Below, piece by piece: positions 1-5,492 of a stretch of 6,651 nt of DNA. The notes below the pieces were generated by a model, which did no database searches, was not told where the DNA came from, and was given only the letters and a program-made list of their open reading frames with translations. The position numbers and the translations under genes were made by a program. Where the stretch lies: NCBI GenBank assembly GCA_902477365.1, contig CABSGW010000150.1:1-6651 (forward strand), read 5' to 3'. Each line of letters starts with the position of its first letter. The stretch's first letter is position 1. This stretch comes from an uncultured Prevotellaceae bacterium (lineage in GTDB: Bacteria > Bacteroidota > Bacteroidia > Bacteroidales > Bacteroidaceae).

Positions 1-558
1 AGCACCGCCGATGCCGGTACGCTGACAGCGGACATTGCGAATCCCGGTTCCAGTTATACGGTATCCGCCGTTTATAAGTTGAATACAGGAGAGGAGATTG
101 AATCTAACAAGAGTAACCATACCCTTGGTGAACCTGTTCCCGATTTGGGGCGTAACTATGTATTATTGAGTACAAACTCAGGTATAAAGATCCCTAATGT
201 GTTCGCTAAGAACCGGGGAGCAGTGACCATCGAGTATTGGTTAAAACCAAGTATGCTGAAAAACTGGAACCAACATGTGGGTACAGGTTGGGGTACATTC
301 CTTCTTCATGCCAACTCTGACGGTTCTGTTTCCGCCGGTTGGGCTAATGACGGGAAAAACCGTGTGAATACTCCTGCCGGTACACTCAAGACAAACCAGT
401 GGTATCATATGGCTATCGTAATAGACGGTAATAACTTGAATCTCTACATTAACGGCCAAGTAGCTGCCTCTATTACCGGCTCTTCCTATTCCGGATTGGG
501 TGGTTTCGGTGACCTTCCCATCGGTGGTACGGGCTCTAATGAGGGTATACGCCTGTAG
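1..558 (+). CDS. Upstream fragment: end of Fn3-like domain plus truncated LamG (ConA-like lectin) domain, 5' partial
   Basis: The 185 visible residues are in frame from base 1, so the TTG at 79 is internal and not a start. Residues 17-34 (SSYTVSAVYKLNTGEEIES) look like the last strands of a fibronectin-III-like domain. Residues 51-185 form a LamG/concanavalin-A-like jellyroll: 'VTIEYWLKP' and 'WYHMAIVIDGNNLNLYINGQ' are typical strands, and 'LPIGGTGSN' comes just before the final strand. Such domains usually bind glycans or act as structural spacers in secreted Bacteroidota proteins. The TAG removes the last LamG strand and everything after it, so a product ending here would be an incomplete fold without the C-terminal domain. 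The enzyme or main function of the whole protein would be encoded upstream of the window and cannot be named. GC is about 60% in the first 60 bases and then drops to about 38-48%. Confidence 0.6.
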   Translation, partial: STADAGTLTADIANPGSSYTVSAVYKLNTGEEIESNKSNHTLGEPVPDLGRNYVLLSTNSGIKIPNVFAKNRGAVTIEYWLKPSMLKNWNQHVGTGWGTFLLHANSDGSVSAGWANDGKNRVNTPAGTLKTNQWYHMAIVIDGNNLNLYINGQVAASITGSSYSGLGGFGDLPIGGTGSNEGIRL

Positions 559-780
559 GGGAAGAAGGCGTCGGCAGAGCAAATTGCACGTTACATGAAT
601 ACGACTATTCTCGTTCCTTCTGCCGAGAGTACGCTGCTTGCCTATTATAACATGAATACGTTACAAACGGATGAAGGAGGACAGAAGTATGTAAAAGACC
701 TGGCCGGTAGTAATGACGCTCCATTGATGAATGGTAATATTTCACGTACATCGGAAACTTCGCTGATATTCTCTTCCGGC
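71..780 (+). other. Low-GC module inside a high-GC gene (LamG-1 plus linker)
   Basis: Hand counts in 60-base lines give 60% GC for 1-60, 38% for 61-120, 43% for 121-180, 48% for 181-240, 42% for 721-780 and 62% for 781-840. The right edge falls at the start of the first PKD domain (about base 787) and the left edge at the end of the Fn3-like strand. The amber codon lies inside this block. A module exchange by recombination is the simplest inference. Confidence 0.55.
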
Positions 781-2970
781 GCACTCACCGCCGATTTCTC
801 CCTTCCCGATGGTCCTTACTATGCGGGCAGCCCCGTCCAATTCACCAACCAGAGCAGTCCGAACGCCGTGAAATGGGTGTGGAACGCTCCCGACGCCGGT
901 GTGAAGGACCTGGAGGCCACCAACCCTCAGCTCATTTTCCCGAAGGAAGGCACGTTCAAGGTCAGCCTCACGGTATCCGCCGCTGACGGCAGCAGCCAGG
1001 TGAAGGAGATGGACATCACCATCGACAAGCCCGCCGCACCCGACGCCTCGTTCACGGCTTCGGCTTCCGAGATCTCCACGGGTGACCGCGTCACGTTCCA
1101 CGTCTCCGGCTACGCTGAGGGCTGCACCTACGAGTGGAGCATCCCCGGCGCCGAGGTAGAGAAGGTGTACACCACCAATGCCGGTGCGGTCTTCACCGCT
1201 GCGGGCACTTACACCGTGACGCTGAAGGTCACCAACAGCGCCGGCGAGTCCACCACGGATACCCGTCAGGTGACGGTACGCAACTCCGCCCCTCAGAGCG
1301 CGTTCCGCATCAACCCGTCGGTTGTCCTCAAAGACGAGACCACTTACCTGGAGGATGCGAGCAAATACGCCCCCACTTCCTGGAGCTGGGAACTCTCCAA
1401 TCCCTCCAACAGCATGCTCATGGACGGCCGCAACGGCTCCATCGAACCGAGACATACGGGCGTTTATGACGCCAGGCTGATCACCCGCAACGAGGTGGGC
1501 GGCGACACGGCCGTACAGAAACGCGCCCTGGTGGTATGCAACGCCGACGGCGGCAACGGCCTCCGCTTTGGCGGCGGCAGCGAGTATGTCACCTTCAGCC
1601 ACCCCTTCGCCAACAACAAGGTGGGCAACTTCACCATCTCCTACTGGCTGAACCCCAACGCCAACACGCAGCAGTGCCACCAGATCGGTGTCTCCAAGGA
1701 GACCTTCCTGTGCACCACCAACGCCTTCGGCGCGCTGACCGTCTACGTCAAGGGCTCTTCCATGACTACGGAGAAGAACGTGGTCATCCCCGGTGAGTGG
1801 CACCACTACGCCATCGCCTATGCGGCGGGCTATGTGTCCGTATTCCGTGACGCCGAGCTCATCGTCCGCACCAAGGTAAGCGCGGGCAACATCACCGCCT
1901 CGCTGGACGACTTCAAGATCGGCGGCGGAGAAGCCCCGATGAACGCGGTTATCGACGAGTTCCAGATCTGGTCCAAGACCCTGTCCGCCGACAAGCTGCT
2001 CGCCTACGGCAACAACCCGATCTCCGACATCGCCGCCGCCGAGGCTGCCGGCCTGCGCCTGTACTACAACTTCAACGAGGTGGCCGACAACGTGGCCGAC
2101 CAGAGCAGCAACAAGAACACGGGCGTACGCGTGGGCTTCGGCCCTGCCGGTGACGCCTGGAGCGCTACCCGCGGCATCTTCTGCATGAGCGAGACACAGG
2201 CCCAGGATGTGACCTCCGAATACCTGACCAACTACAAGTCGCCGTTCCTGCACACCTCCGTGAGCACGAACCCCTCCGACGCTTCCCGCTTCCAGCAGCT
2301 GGAGACCGGCACGGAGGCCTCAAGCTGGATACTCGAGGGTACGGTAACGGACGGAGAGGTGACCACCGGCGCCTATGTGGACGGCGGCAAGTCGGACGGC
2401 TTTGCCATCATGACCAAGTTCTTCAACTTCGCCGAGTCCATCACCGACCACAAGGCTTACCAGAAGGTGACCCTTCCTGCGGGACGCTACGCCTTCAGCC
2501 TCAGCGCGAACGGCTCGTTCGATGCCGGAAGCTCCTTCCTGGCCGTAAGCGAGTCGGAAAGCCTGCCCGGCACCTGCTCACTGGCAACGGAGGCGCTCTC
2601 CTACAGCCCGCTCTCGGACAGCCTGCTGGTGTTCGACATCCGGGAAGAGACAACCGTATCGTTGGGTATGGTGGTGAACCTGGAGGGCAACAAGGCCATC
2701 CAGATAGGCTCCTTCAAGCTGATGCGTTCCGAACTTGACTCCTACCAGGCCAACGGTGCCACCGGCATCGGTTCAACCCCTGCGGCCGGAGAGCTGAAGG
2801 TGGTCATCGAGCAGGGCGCCATCCGCATCGAGACGAAACGTCCCGCACGGGTGACGGTAGTCAGTGCCGGAGGCATGACCTGCTACGACCGCACCGTGGA
2901 CGGAAGCCAGCGTATCGCACTGTCCAAGGGCATCTACATCGTGAACGGCAGGAAGGTATCGGTTTACTAA
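595..2970 (+). CDS. Downstream fragment: PKD x3, LamG and C-terminal sorting-like domain protein
   Basis: The first ATG after the amber codon opens 791 residues. It is probably not a native start, because homology continues upstream in frame and there is no signal peptide. Residues 1-48 finish the LamG-1 linker (LLAYYNMN). Residues 65-145 and 149-229 are PKD domains, with 'GTFKVSLTVSAADG' and 'AGTYTVTLKVTNSAGES' as the hallmark strands. Residues 232-315 are a more divergent PKD-like domain. Residues 316-476 are LamG-2 (FTISYWLNP, WHHYAIAY, VIDEFQIWSKTLSADKL), followed by a second 'LRLYYNFNE' linker. Residues 530-715 are a beta-rich module with 'YQKVTLPAGRYAFSLSANG', resembling DUF5013-type domains of Bacteroides surface proteins; this is a family impression only. 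Residues 728-791 resemble a C-terminal sorting domain and end in GIYIVNGRKVSVY. From about base 780 onward GC is near 60% with mostly C- or G-ending codons, unlike LamG-1 and the housekeeping genes downstream. Likely an extracellular or cell-surface glycan-related protein; no catalytic site is visible. Confidence 0.7.
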   Translation: MNTTILVPSAESTLLAYYNMNTLQTDEGGQKYVKDLAGSNDAPLMNGNISRTSETSLIFSSGALTADFSLPDGPYYAGSPVQFTNQSSPNAVKWVWNAPDAGVKDLEATNPQLIFPKEGTFKVSLTVSAADGSSQVKEMDITIDKPAAPDASFTASASEISTGDRVTFHVSGYAEGCTYEWSIPGAEVEKVYTTNAGAVFTAAGTYTVTLKVTNSAGESTTDTRQVTVRNSAPQSAFRINPSVVLKDETTYLEDASKYAPTSWSWELSNPSNSMLMDGRNGSIEPRHTGVYDARLITRNEVGGDTAVQKRALVVCNADGGNGLRFGGGSEYVTFSHPFANNKVGNFTISYWLNPNANTQQCHQIGVSKETFLCTTNAFGALTVYVKGSSMTTEKNVVIPGEWHHYAIAYAAGYVSVFRDAELIVRTKVSAGNITASLDDFKIGGGEAPMNAVIDEFQIWSKTLSADKLLAYGNNPISDIAAAEAAGLRLYYNFNEVADNVADQSSNKNTGVRVGFGPAGDAWSATRGIFCMSETQAQDVTSEYLTNYKSPFLHTSVSTNPSDASRFQQLETGTEASSWILEGTVTDGEVTTGAYVDGGKSDGFAIMTKFFNFAESITDHKAYQKVTLPAGRYAFSLSANGSFDAGSSFLAVSESESLPGTCSLATEALSYSPLSDSLLVFDIREETTVSLGMVVNLEGNKAIQIGSFKLMRSELDSYQANGATGIGSTPAAGELKVVIEQGAIRIETKRPARVTVVSAGGMTCYDRTVDGSQRIALSKGIYIVNGRKVSVY

Positions 2971-2986
2971 CCGGAACCGGGCACCA

Positions 2987-3015
2987 CGCAAGGGCAAGGA
3001 CATAAGAACCTTGCG
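2987..3015. repeat. Inverted repeat after the LamG/PKD gene stop
   Basis: CGCAAGG (2987-2993) pairs perfectly with CCTTGCG (3009-3015) across a 15-nt loop. Because GCAAGG occurs twice in tandem (2988-2999), an alternative 5-bp stem can form with CAAGG at 2995-2999. No T-run follows, so this is not an intrinsic terminator. It may be a 3'-UTR stabilising hairpin or be incidental. Confidence 0.35.
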
Positions 3016-3036
3016 GAAACAACAAACCAACATGAA

Positions 3037-3081
3037 AATGCGGCGGGAATCCCCAAAAAGGAGGACCGCCGCATTGTTTTT
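3037..3081 (+). terminator. Rho-independent terminator of the LamG/PKD gene
   Basis: AATGCGGCGG (3037-3046) and CCGCCGCATT (3066-3075) form a perfect 10-bp GC-rich stem. The 19-nt interval can pair further (TCC at 3050-3052 with GGA at 3063-3065). The stem is followed by G and then five T (3077-3081). It starts 66 nt after the TAA at 2968-2970, with no other gene between, so it serves the LamG/PKD transcript. An AAAA tract just before the left arm gives weaker termination potential on the other strand. Confidence 0.85.
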
Positions 3082-3256
3082 ATGAAGAATACAGGAAAAG
3101 AACCATTCCACCTAATTCTCAACCATTAAAAGAAGACATATTCCCATATTGAAAATATTAAGTTTCAAGAATATAGGCATATATCATTTGATCTCCACAA
3201 AAACAAGTTGAATTACACAAGCTATTATGAACAATTAGGCAGCTGAGTTACACATC
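3082..3256. other. AT-rich intergenic stretch, no gene seen
   Basis: This is the core of the 378-base gene-free interval between the LamG/PKD stop and the small minus-strand gene. I see no convincing ORF or tRNA. It holds an AT-rich 6-bp inverted repeat (TTGAAA 3149-3154, TTTCAA 3163-3168) and an imperfect direct repeat, TGAATTACACA (3209-3219) and TGAGTTACACA (3244-3254), 35 nt apart and each next to an AGCT. A poor promoter-like TATCATTTG lies at 3182-3190, with three bases instead of two between TA and TTTG. Confidence 0.4.
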
Positions 3257-3301
3257 ACGGACTGGGCTTCTTATTTCAACAAGAAGCCCAGCCCGTATTT
3301 T
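3257..3301 (+). terminator. Strong hairpin with short T-run; no upstream + strand gene assigned
   Basis: Bases 3257-3272 pair with 3281-3296 to give a 16-position stem with a single A/C mismatch (3261/3292), including the perfect core CTGGGCTTCTT / AAGAAGCCCAG. The loop has 8 nt (3273-3280). A TTTT tract follows at 3298-3301, so it reads as an intrinsic terminator on the + strand. On the minus strand no T-run follows, although it could still block or stabilise transcripts coming from the small gene to its right. The LamG/PKD gene already has its own terminator 176 nt upstream. Confidence 0.65.
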
Positions 3302-3323
3302 AAAGAAGGCCTGTTCGTCAGGC
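3302..3323 (-). terminator. Possible weak terminator of the small minus-strand gene
   Basis: Read on the minus strand, GCCTG-ACGAA-CAGGC forms a 5-bp stem with a 5-nt loop (3323-3309), followed by CTTCTTT. It begins 25 nt after the TGA of the small gene. The stem is short and the T-tract is broken by a C, so this is only a candidate. The longer hairpin at 3257-3296 lies just beyond it. Confidence 0.35.
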
Positions 3324-3348
3324 GTCAATCATCTATTTGAAACAAGTC

Positions 3349-3600
3349 TCAATCAATACCCTGCTCTTGCAATTTCTCTCTTATTTCAAAAAAAAGTTTT
3401 ATTTGTCCACCGAAAGTGGCATTCTTCCGGTTCTCAACAGCCAATGAAGCAAAAGCCTTTATTGTTTTATTCAGGTCAGGAATAAATGATGCTTTATTCA
3501 ACTGCAACTCTTTGGGAAGACGTGCGGTACGCTCTTCAAACCACGAAAGCAAATCAGCCACTTCAGCCTCTGTATAAGTTCTTTTCAATTCCATAAACAT
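3349..3600 (-). CDS. Small conserved-looking protein of unknown function (83 aa)
   Basis: The protein is small, charged and mostly helical in appearance, with no signal peptide or membrane segment, so it is probably cytoplasmic. Features that look conserved are 'LLSWFEERTARLPKELQLN', 'FIPDLNKTIK' and 'FGGQIKLFFEIREKLQEQG'. The pattern 'WFEER..LPKEL.LN' recalls small Bacteroides DUF proteins (perhaps DUF6965), but I cannot confirm a family. Three starts are in frame: GTG at 3615, ATG at 3600 and ATG at 3594. I chose the longer ATG; MELKRT from 3594 is almost equally likely, and none has a clear Shine-Dalgarno site, as is usual in Bacteroidota. A good minus-strand promoter lies 38-69 bases upstream of the 3600 start, which supports a real gene. 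It is divergent from lysS and its TGA is at 3351-3349. Its GC content is like that of the chromosome around it. Confidence 0.7.
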   Translation of the reverse strand: MFMELKRTYTEAEVADLLSWFEERTARLPKELQLNKASFIPDLNKTIKAFASLAVENRKNATFGGQIKLFFEIREKLQEQGID

Positions 3601-3616
3601 AAATATTAATTTCACA

Positions 3617-3636
3617 ACAGCCTTACAAACGGCTGT
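3617..3636. repeat. Inverted repeat in the leader of the small gene
   Basis: ACAGCC (3617-3622) and GGCTGT (3631-3636) form a 6-bp perfect stem with an 8-nt loop. It lies right next to the predicted minus-strand transcription start (about 3633), so it could be a hairpin at the 5' end of the mRNA or an operator. Its function is unknown. Confidence 0.35.
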
Positions 3637-3637
3637 G

Positions 3638-3669
3638 CAAATATATCCATAATGGTTGGTTATTACAAG
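3638..3669 (-). promoter_or_regulatory. Bacteroidota-type promoter for the small gene
   Basis: On the minus strand the -7 box is TATATTTG (3645-3638), a perfect TAnnTTTG. The -33 box is CTTG (3669-3666), one mismatch from TTTG, with a 20-nt spacer. The predicted start near 3633 leaves a leader of about 33 nt before the ATG at 3600. Confidence 0.65.
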
Positions 3670-3674
3670 AAAAG

Positions 3675-3706
3675 GTTGGGCATATCGGAAAGATTTCGTA
3701 CTTTTG
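3675..3706 (+). promoter_or_regulatory. Bacteroidota-type promoter for lysS-gpsA
   Basis: The -7 box is TACTTTTG (3699-3706), a perfect TAnnTTTG. The -33 box is GTTG (3675-3678), one mismatch from TTTG, with a 20-nt spacer. Transcription should begin near 3711, giving a short A-rich leader of about 20 nt. That leader has no Shine-Dalgarno site and no room for a T-box or other riboswitch. Confidence 0.75.
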
Positions 3707-3731
3707 CATAAAATCGAAAATAGACAAAACG

Positions 3732-5462
3732 ATGAATCTACTAGAGCTGAGTGAACAAGAGATTAACCGCAGAAATAGTTTAGAAGAATTACGTCGTATG
3801 GGAATTGACCCCTACCCGGCAGCCGCTTATCCCACAAATGCTTTCTCGACAGACATCAAGGAGGAATTTAAGGAAGAAGACGAACCGCGTCAAGTATGTA
3901 TTGCCGGACGCATGATGAGCCGTCGTGTGATGGGTAAAGCCAGTTTCATTGAATTGCAAGATTCGAAAGGGCGTATCCAGGTATACATAACACGTGACGA
4001 TATCTGTCCCACTGAAAATAAAGATTTATATACGACTGTATTCAAACGCTTACTCGACCTAGGTGATTTCGTTGGCATAAAAGGTTTTGTCTTTCGTACA
4101 CAGACAGGCGAAGTCAGCGTACACGCCCAAGAGCTAACGGTTCTGGCCAAAAGCATCAAGCCGCTTCCCATTGTAAAGGTAAAAGATGGAGTAACCTACG
4201 ATTCATTTGAAGATCCGGAATTACGTTATCGTCAACGTTATGTCGATTTGGTTGTTAACAACCAAGTTAAAGAAACGTTTATGAAACGTTCGCAAGTGTT
4301 TAAGAGCATGCGCGAATATTTCGACAAGGACGGATATACAGAAGTAGAGACACCAATTTTGCAATCCATACCGGGCGGTGCAAGCGCACGTCCTTTCATC
4401 ACCCACCACAACGCGTTGGATGTAGATTTATACCTGCGTATTGCTTGTGAGTTATATTTAAAACGACTCATTGTAGGTGGTTTTGAGGGTGTATATGAAT
4501 TTTCAAAGAACTTCCGTAACGAAGGAATGGACCGGACACACAATCCTGAATTTACATGTATGGAATTATACGTACAATACAAGGACTACAAGTGGATGAT
4601 GGAATACACAGAGAATCTGCTCGAAAAGATTTGTCTGGACGTGAACGGTACCACAGAAGTGAAAGTTGGCGACAACGTCATCAACTTCAAAGCTCCATAC
4701 AAACGGATCAGCATGCTCGATGCCATCAAAGAAAAAACCGGATATGACCTGAACGGAAAGAATGAAGACGAAATCCGGGCTATTTGCGCAGAGCTCAAAT
4801 TAGAAGGCATAGACGAAACCTTTGGTAAGGGAAAAATGATTGACGAAATATTCGGCGAATTTTGTGAAGGTACATACATTCAGCCGACGTTTATCACCGA
4901 CTACCCTATTGAGATGAGCCCACTCACCAAAAAACATCGTAGCAACCCCTCATTGACAGAACGTTTCGAATTGATGGTCAACGGTAAAGAGCTTGCCAAT
5001 GCATACAGCGAGTTGAATGATCCGATTGACCAGGAAGAACGTTTCCTTGAACAATTACGGTTAAGCGAGAAAGGAGATGACGAAGCAATGTTCATTGACC
5101 AAGATTTCTTACGCTCCATGCAATATGGTATGCCTCCCATGTCAGGGATAGGTATTGGAATGGACCGCCTGGTTATGCTTATGACCGGACAAACAACCAT
5201 CCAAGAAGTATTATTCTTCCCACAAATGCGCCCAGAAAAGAAACCAATAAAAGATGCGGCCGACCAATACATGGCTATCGGCATAGAAGAAGCATTAGTC
5301 CCCATCATACAAAAAGCGGGGTACAACCAAGTCTGCGAATTGAAAGATCTAAATGCACAAAAACTTCAACAGCAAATTGGAGAGATCATCAAGAAGTATA
5401 AATTAGAAATCTCCAAACCCAGTGTGGATGAAATAAATAAATGGATAGAGAAATTAAACTAA
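3732..5462 (+). CDS. lysS: Lysine--tRNA ligase (class II lysyl-tRNA synthetase)
   Basis: This cytoplasmic enzyme attaches lysine to tRNA-Lys using ATP. Residues 54-140 are the N-terminal OB-fold that binds the anticodon (VCIAGRMMSRRVMGKASFIE). The class II catalytic core follows. Motif 1 spans about 181-210, ending in VETPIL with its conserved proline P208. Motif 2 is FRNEGMDRTHNPEFT (261-275), where R262 is the expected ATP contact. Motif 3 is GIGIGMDRL (472-480), with R479. Substrate-pocket segments such as 'GGASARPFITHHNALD' (215-230) and 'NAYSELNDP' (423-431) are intact. At 576 residues it is about 70 longer than the roughly 505-residue E. coli LysS. The extra part (about 505-576) comes after motif 3, is lysine-rich and helical in appearance, and seems usual for Bacteroidota LysS, as I recall. 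The start is the first ATG after a good promoter. It is first in a probable operon with gpsA. Confidence 0.97.
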   Translation: MNLLELSEQEINRRNSLEELRRMGIDPYPAAAYPTNAFSTDIKEEFKEEDEPRQVCIAGRMMSRRVMGKASFIELQDSKGRIQVYITRDDICPTENKDLYTTVFKRLLDLGDFVGIKGFVFRTQTGEVSVHAQELTVLAKSIKPLPIVKVKDGVTYDSFEDPELRYRQRYVDLVVNNQVKETFMKRSQVFKSMREYFDKDGYTEVETPILQSIPGGASARPFITHHNALDVDLYLRIACELYLKRLIVGGFEGVYEFSKNFRNEGMDRTHNPEFTCMELYVQYKDYKWMMEYTENLLEKICLDVNGTTEVKVGDNVINFKAPYKRISMLDAIKEKTGYDLNGKNEDEIRAICAELKLEGIDETFGKGKMIDEIFGEFCEGTYIQPTFITDYPIEMSPLTKKHRSNPSLTERFELMVNGKELANAYSELNDPIDQEERFLEQLRLSEKGDDEAMFIDQDFLRSMQYGMPPMSGIGIGMDRLVMLMTGQTTIQEVLFFPQMRPEKKPIKDAADQYMAIGIEEALVPIIQKAGYNQVCELKDLNAQKLQQQIGEIIKKYKLEISKPSVDEINKWIEKLN

Positions 5463-5492
5463 TAACGAACGTCAGACGAAAGAGAATACGGC

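Larger units (their letters stand above)
1..2970 (+). pseudogene. LamG/PKD modular surface protein gene, interrupted by an in-frame amber codon (5' end outside window)
   Basis: Frame 1 is open from the first base to the TAA at 2968-2970 except for one TAG at 556-558. The residues on both sides of the TAG belong to the same LamG fold, and the frame is unchanged, so this is one gene with a nonsense codon rather than two genes. The translation across it reads GIRL-stop-GKKASAEQIARYM. LamG-2 of the same protein reads DEFQIWSKTLSADKL there, which puts the stop on a conserved tryptophan (TGG to TAG at base 557). LamG-1 also lacks the 'IDE' just before this point, a possible second lesion. Alternatives are a sequencing error, amber suppression, or a split gene whose parts remain stable. 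The 5' end and any signal peptide lie outside the window. The downstream half has no signal peptide of its own. Confidence 0.75.

Noticed and set aside
595..597. ATG at 595 as a true gene start
   Set aside because: LamG homology continues upstream in the same frame through the TAG, there is no signal peptide after this ATG, and no promoter or ribosome site is visible. The fragment is listed only as the downstream reading frame.
58..982. ACGGTATCCGCCG occurs twice (58-70 and 970-982)
   Set aside because: Both copies encode T-V-S-A in frame within beta-strand motifs, so a shared codon choice explains them and no flanking similarity extends them.
1134..1796. Two shorter + strand frames inside the PKD/LamG region (1134-1469 and 1536-1796)
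   Set aside because: They are out-of-frame shadows rich in Arg, His and Gln within a clearly coding frame with PKD and LamG motifs.
742..2253. A 503-codon open frame on the minus strand, antisense to the PKD/LamG gene
   Set aside because: It is a by-product of the GC-rich, C/G-ending codons of the sense gene. The translation is biased (Gly, Val, Ala, Arg), has no recognisable domain and ends where the GC-rich block ends.
2773..3111. A 112-codon minus-strand open frame across the end of the LamG/PKD gene
   Set aside because: It runs through the strong terminator hairpin and antisense to the real gene, and shows no recognisable domain.
3182..3190. TATCATTTG as a sigma-ABfr -7 box for a small RNA
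   Set aside because: It has three bases rather than two between TA and TTTG, and no TTTG-like -33 box at the right distance. It is kept only as weak context for the orphan terminator.
3707..3731. T-box or other riboswitch upstream of lysS
   Set aside because: The predicted leader is only about 20 nt, too short for any known aminoacyl-tRNA-sensing leader.
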